NCBI RefSeq assembly: GCF_014698475.1
Contig: NZ_JACJTB010000025.1
Coordinates: 1 to 64,000, forward strand
Direction: 5' to 3'
Length of the DNA: 64,000 nt
DNA from: Nostoc spongiaeforme FACHB-130
Lineage (GTDB): Bacteria; Cyanobacteriota; Cyanobacteriia; Cyanobacteriales; Nostocaceae
Shown: in pieces, positions 63,815-64,000 of the stretch
Numbering within the stretch: position 1 is the first letter of the stretch
Layout of the letters: each line of letters opens with the position of its first letter
Translations under genes and position numbers: made by a program
Notes under the pieces: generated by a model
Told to the model about the DNA's origin: nothing
The model's database searches: none
What the model saw: only the letters and a program-made list of their open reading frames with translations

Positions 63815-64000
63815 TCAATATTCGCCCCTCCTGTGGTTAGAATCTAAAGCCCGCACCATACCCCAAAATCCAGCAAAGAGCCAACCAGGTACACCCCCAA
63901 TACCAAATCCTGCGATTGCAGCTACGATAAACACTACGAACGGAACTAAAAAGTCAAGGAAACTCTGGAAATAAATCGCAATCCCTATTGATCCAAAAAA
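63815..64000 (-). CDS. Partial small membrane protein (5' end beyond the window)
   Basis: 62 codons are visible, running in from the right edge to a TGA at 63815-63817. The visible C-terminus reads FFGSIGIAIYFQSFLDFLVP, FVVFIVAAIAGFGIGGVPGW, LFAGFWGMVRALDSNHRRGE then Tyr. Two hydrophobic segments with glycine-rich turns indicate a small integral membrane protein. The family is not recognised. No start can be assigned. Confidence 0.7.
   Translation of the reverse strand, partial: FFGSIGIAIYFQSFLDFLVPFVVFIVAAIAGFGIGGVPGWLFAGFWGMVRALDSNHRRGEY

Overview
This 64 kb window is chromosomal DNA of a filamentous, probably heterocyst-forming cyanobacterium (Nostocales: Nostoc, Calothrix, Tolypothrix or a relative). 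The evidence is the very frequent GCGATCGC palindrome (HIP1), low GC, intergenic spacers full of short dispersed repeats (ggacaagggga-type purine runs, ctcccaactccc runs, 'tcagcactcag' and 'aatccaaaatcc' families), and cyanobacterial families such as the HopA1-like, MEKHLA, AAA-like (AAA_35), caspase-EAL and RexT-type proteins. No transposase, phage gene, rRNA or CRISPR array is visible. One tRNA (Ser-GGA) is present.

Layout. 0.3-4.3 kb: a membrane GTPase with DUF697, an RNase HI with a C-terminal extension, and a CruG-like glycosyltransferase. 4.4-8.6 kb: the phosphate transporter operon pstS-pstC-pstA-pstB behind a tandem Pho box. 9.2-11.3 kb: a candidate small RNA, then divergent nagA and purE. 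12-16 kb: two ammonium transporters flanking a YnfA-like membrane protein. 16.4-18.6 kb: an SGNH hydrolase and ispH.

18.6-28.2 kb is the most accessory-looking part. It holds an Lhr/BrxHI-like helicase, a BrxD/DUF2791-type ATPase and a membrane-anchored coiled-coil protein with a TerB_C-like end. All three are on the minus strand, but they are interrupted by a HicB antitoxin with a broken hicA remnant and by an AT-rich plus-strand pair (unknown protein plus seven-bladed WD40 protein). A DUF815 ATPase and a TMEM14 protein follow. This is a candidate defence or DNA-processing module related to BREX/Ter systems, without the BREX methylase or PglZ.

28.3-33.1 kb: an Rpn-family nuclease, then an APH-fold kinase paired with a HopA1-like protein, resembling the kinase/lyase pair of class V lanthipeptide and thioamitide RiPP pathways, then a DHNA-CoA thioesterase. 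33-46.5 kb: carotenoid oxygenase, AAA-like protein, TPR protein, MEKHLA protein, rhomboid protease, a small protein with a strong promoter and a 5' hairpin, a truncated Crp/Fnr regulator, a histidine-decarboxylase-like enzyme lacking the His before its PLP lysine, an SDR, a secreted toroid-like protein, a lipoprotein and a small phosphatase. 46.7-52 kb: lgt, cobM, small unknown genes, tRNA-Ser, a ferredoxin, a nuclease lipoprotein and an inositol-monophosphatase-family enzyme.

52-55.5 kb: a redox cluster (GST, nitroreductase, SDR, thioredoxin) divergent from an ArsR-family regulator with vicinal Cys40-Cys41, matching RexT/TrxA2 of Nostoc PCC 7120, with a 9-bp inverted repeat between them. 55.7-64 kb: recR, a secreted protein with a duplicated domain, a 754-residue caspase-EAL fusion with a convergent orphan domain protein, a GHL10 glycosidase-like protein, a GNAT acetyltransferase and a partial membrane protein at the edge.

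The best candidates for something undescribed are the caspase-EAL fusion (58.4-61.3 kb), the split helicase/ATPase/TerB_C module (19.2-26.3 kb) and the kinase/HopA1 pair (30.2-32.5 kb). All assignments come from reading motifs; no database search was run.
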